Source: Prorocentrum cordatum (Eukaryota > Sar > Dinophyceae > Prorocentrales > Prorocentraceae). From it: a DNA stretch of 64,000 nucleotides. The position numbers and the translations under genes were made by a program. Every line of letters begins with the position of its first letter. Within the stretch, counting starts at the first letter, position 1. Of this stretch, positions 63,785 through 64,000 are shown in pieces. The notes below the pieces were generated by a model. It was not told where the DNA came from, did not search any database, and worked only from the letters and a program-made list of their open reading frames with translations. Where the stretch lies: the NCBI GenBank assembly GCA_963575745.1, contig CAUYUJ010001703.1, forward strand, positions 40,001 through 104,000, in the 5' to 3' direction.

Positions 63785-63935
63785 TTGTTCGGTCGCGATC
63801 GGTAGCGACTGATCGGCACTCCAAATGAGTCGCGACCGATCGCGAACGATCGGTCGCGATCGATTTTGAAGCAAATCGGTTGGGAACGATATTGGAATTT
63901 GAAGCTACACAGGTAGCGACCGCTCTTGAACAAAT
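63785..63935 (+). repeat. CGGTCGCGACCG palindromic array, copy 3
   Basis: TTCGGTCGCGATCGGTAGCG, GAGTCGCGACCGATCGCG, GATCGGTCGCGATCGAT, then AGCAAATCGGTTGGGA, as in the 44.1-kb copy. The remaining bases to 64000 hold no recognised feature. Confidence 0.8.
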
Positions 63936-64000
63936 CATCACGTCAAGGGTCTGGTCGACGAATCCGATGGGTATGGCTTGCAGAGGGTGTGGTTTGCAAC

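Noticed and set aside
1-64000. Search for dinoflagellate spliced-leader gene, 5S/rRNA, tRNA and snRNA
   Set aside because: No matching conserved words or cloverleaf were seen on either strand when reading by eye; a covariance-model scan would settle this.

Overview
The window looks like nuclear DNA of a peridinin-type dinoflagellate. No search was run, so this rests on four things: GC-rich, extremely repeat-dense sequence; very few isolated exons; a first exon whose signal peptide runs straight into a YVAP transit motif, as in peridinin plastids; and an axonemal/IFT dynein light chain exon. No operons, CRISPR arrays, rRNA or tRNA genes, dinoflagellate spliced-leader sequence, reverse transcriptase or transposase was recognised. 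Almost every long open frame is a translation of low-complexity or tandem-repeat DNA.

Three coding pieces are supported. (1) 9823-10182 (-) is the terminal exon of a Tctex1-family dynein light chain. (2) 31045-31290 (-) is the terminal exon of an unidentified but protein-like sequence. (3) 44619-44888 (-) is a first exon encoding a plastid-targeting leader. All are on the minus strand and far apart. They are fragments of intron-rich genes whose other exons could not be placed, and nothing shows that they work together.

Layout. 0-6.5 kb: long CTC microsatellites, a ~90-bp tandem array (composite element copy 1), and an inverted CCAAGA minisatellite. 6.8-13.5 kb: foldback elements, composite copy 2, the Tctex1 exon and a second CCAAGA element. 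14.9-23.8 kb: CAGCCT and 73-bp tandem arrays, two ~1.5-kb segmental duplicates flanking a 1.5-kb CAGAGGCCC minisatellite, and a GTT array fused to a 10-bp minisatellite. 24-31 kb: low-copy GC-rich DNA with dispersed repeats, a second copy of a microsatellite-bordered element, and the unknown exon. 32.8-38.5 kb: composite copy 3, a third CCAAGA block and several short SINE-like repeats. 39.4-42.8 kb: over 3 kb dominated by TAG/AGT, TATGC and GCTAA arrays. 44-49.7 kb: the plastid leader exon, GT and GAC arrays, and a foldback element with apparent 6-bp target duplications. 52.2-57 kb: four ~1-kb tandem units with a hydrophobic reading frame, then composite copy 4. 57-64 kb: low-copy DNA and second copies of repeats seen at the left end.

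The main biology here is repeat biology: at least four foldback (MITE-like) element types, a composite element carrying its own 90-bp satellite, a SINE-like family with a dozen or more pieces, and several families whose ends are microsatellites. Identities and boundaries are by eye.
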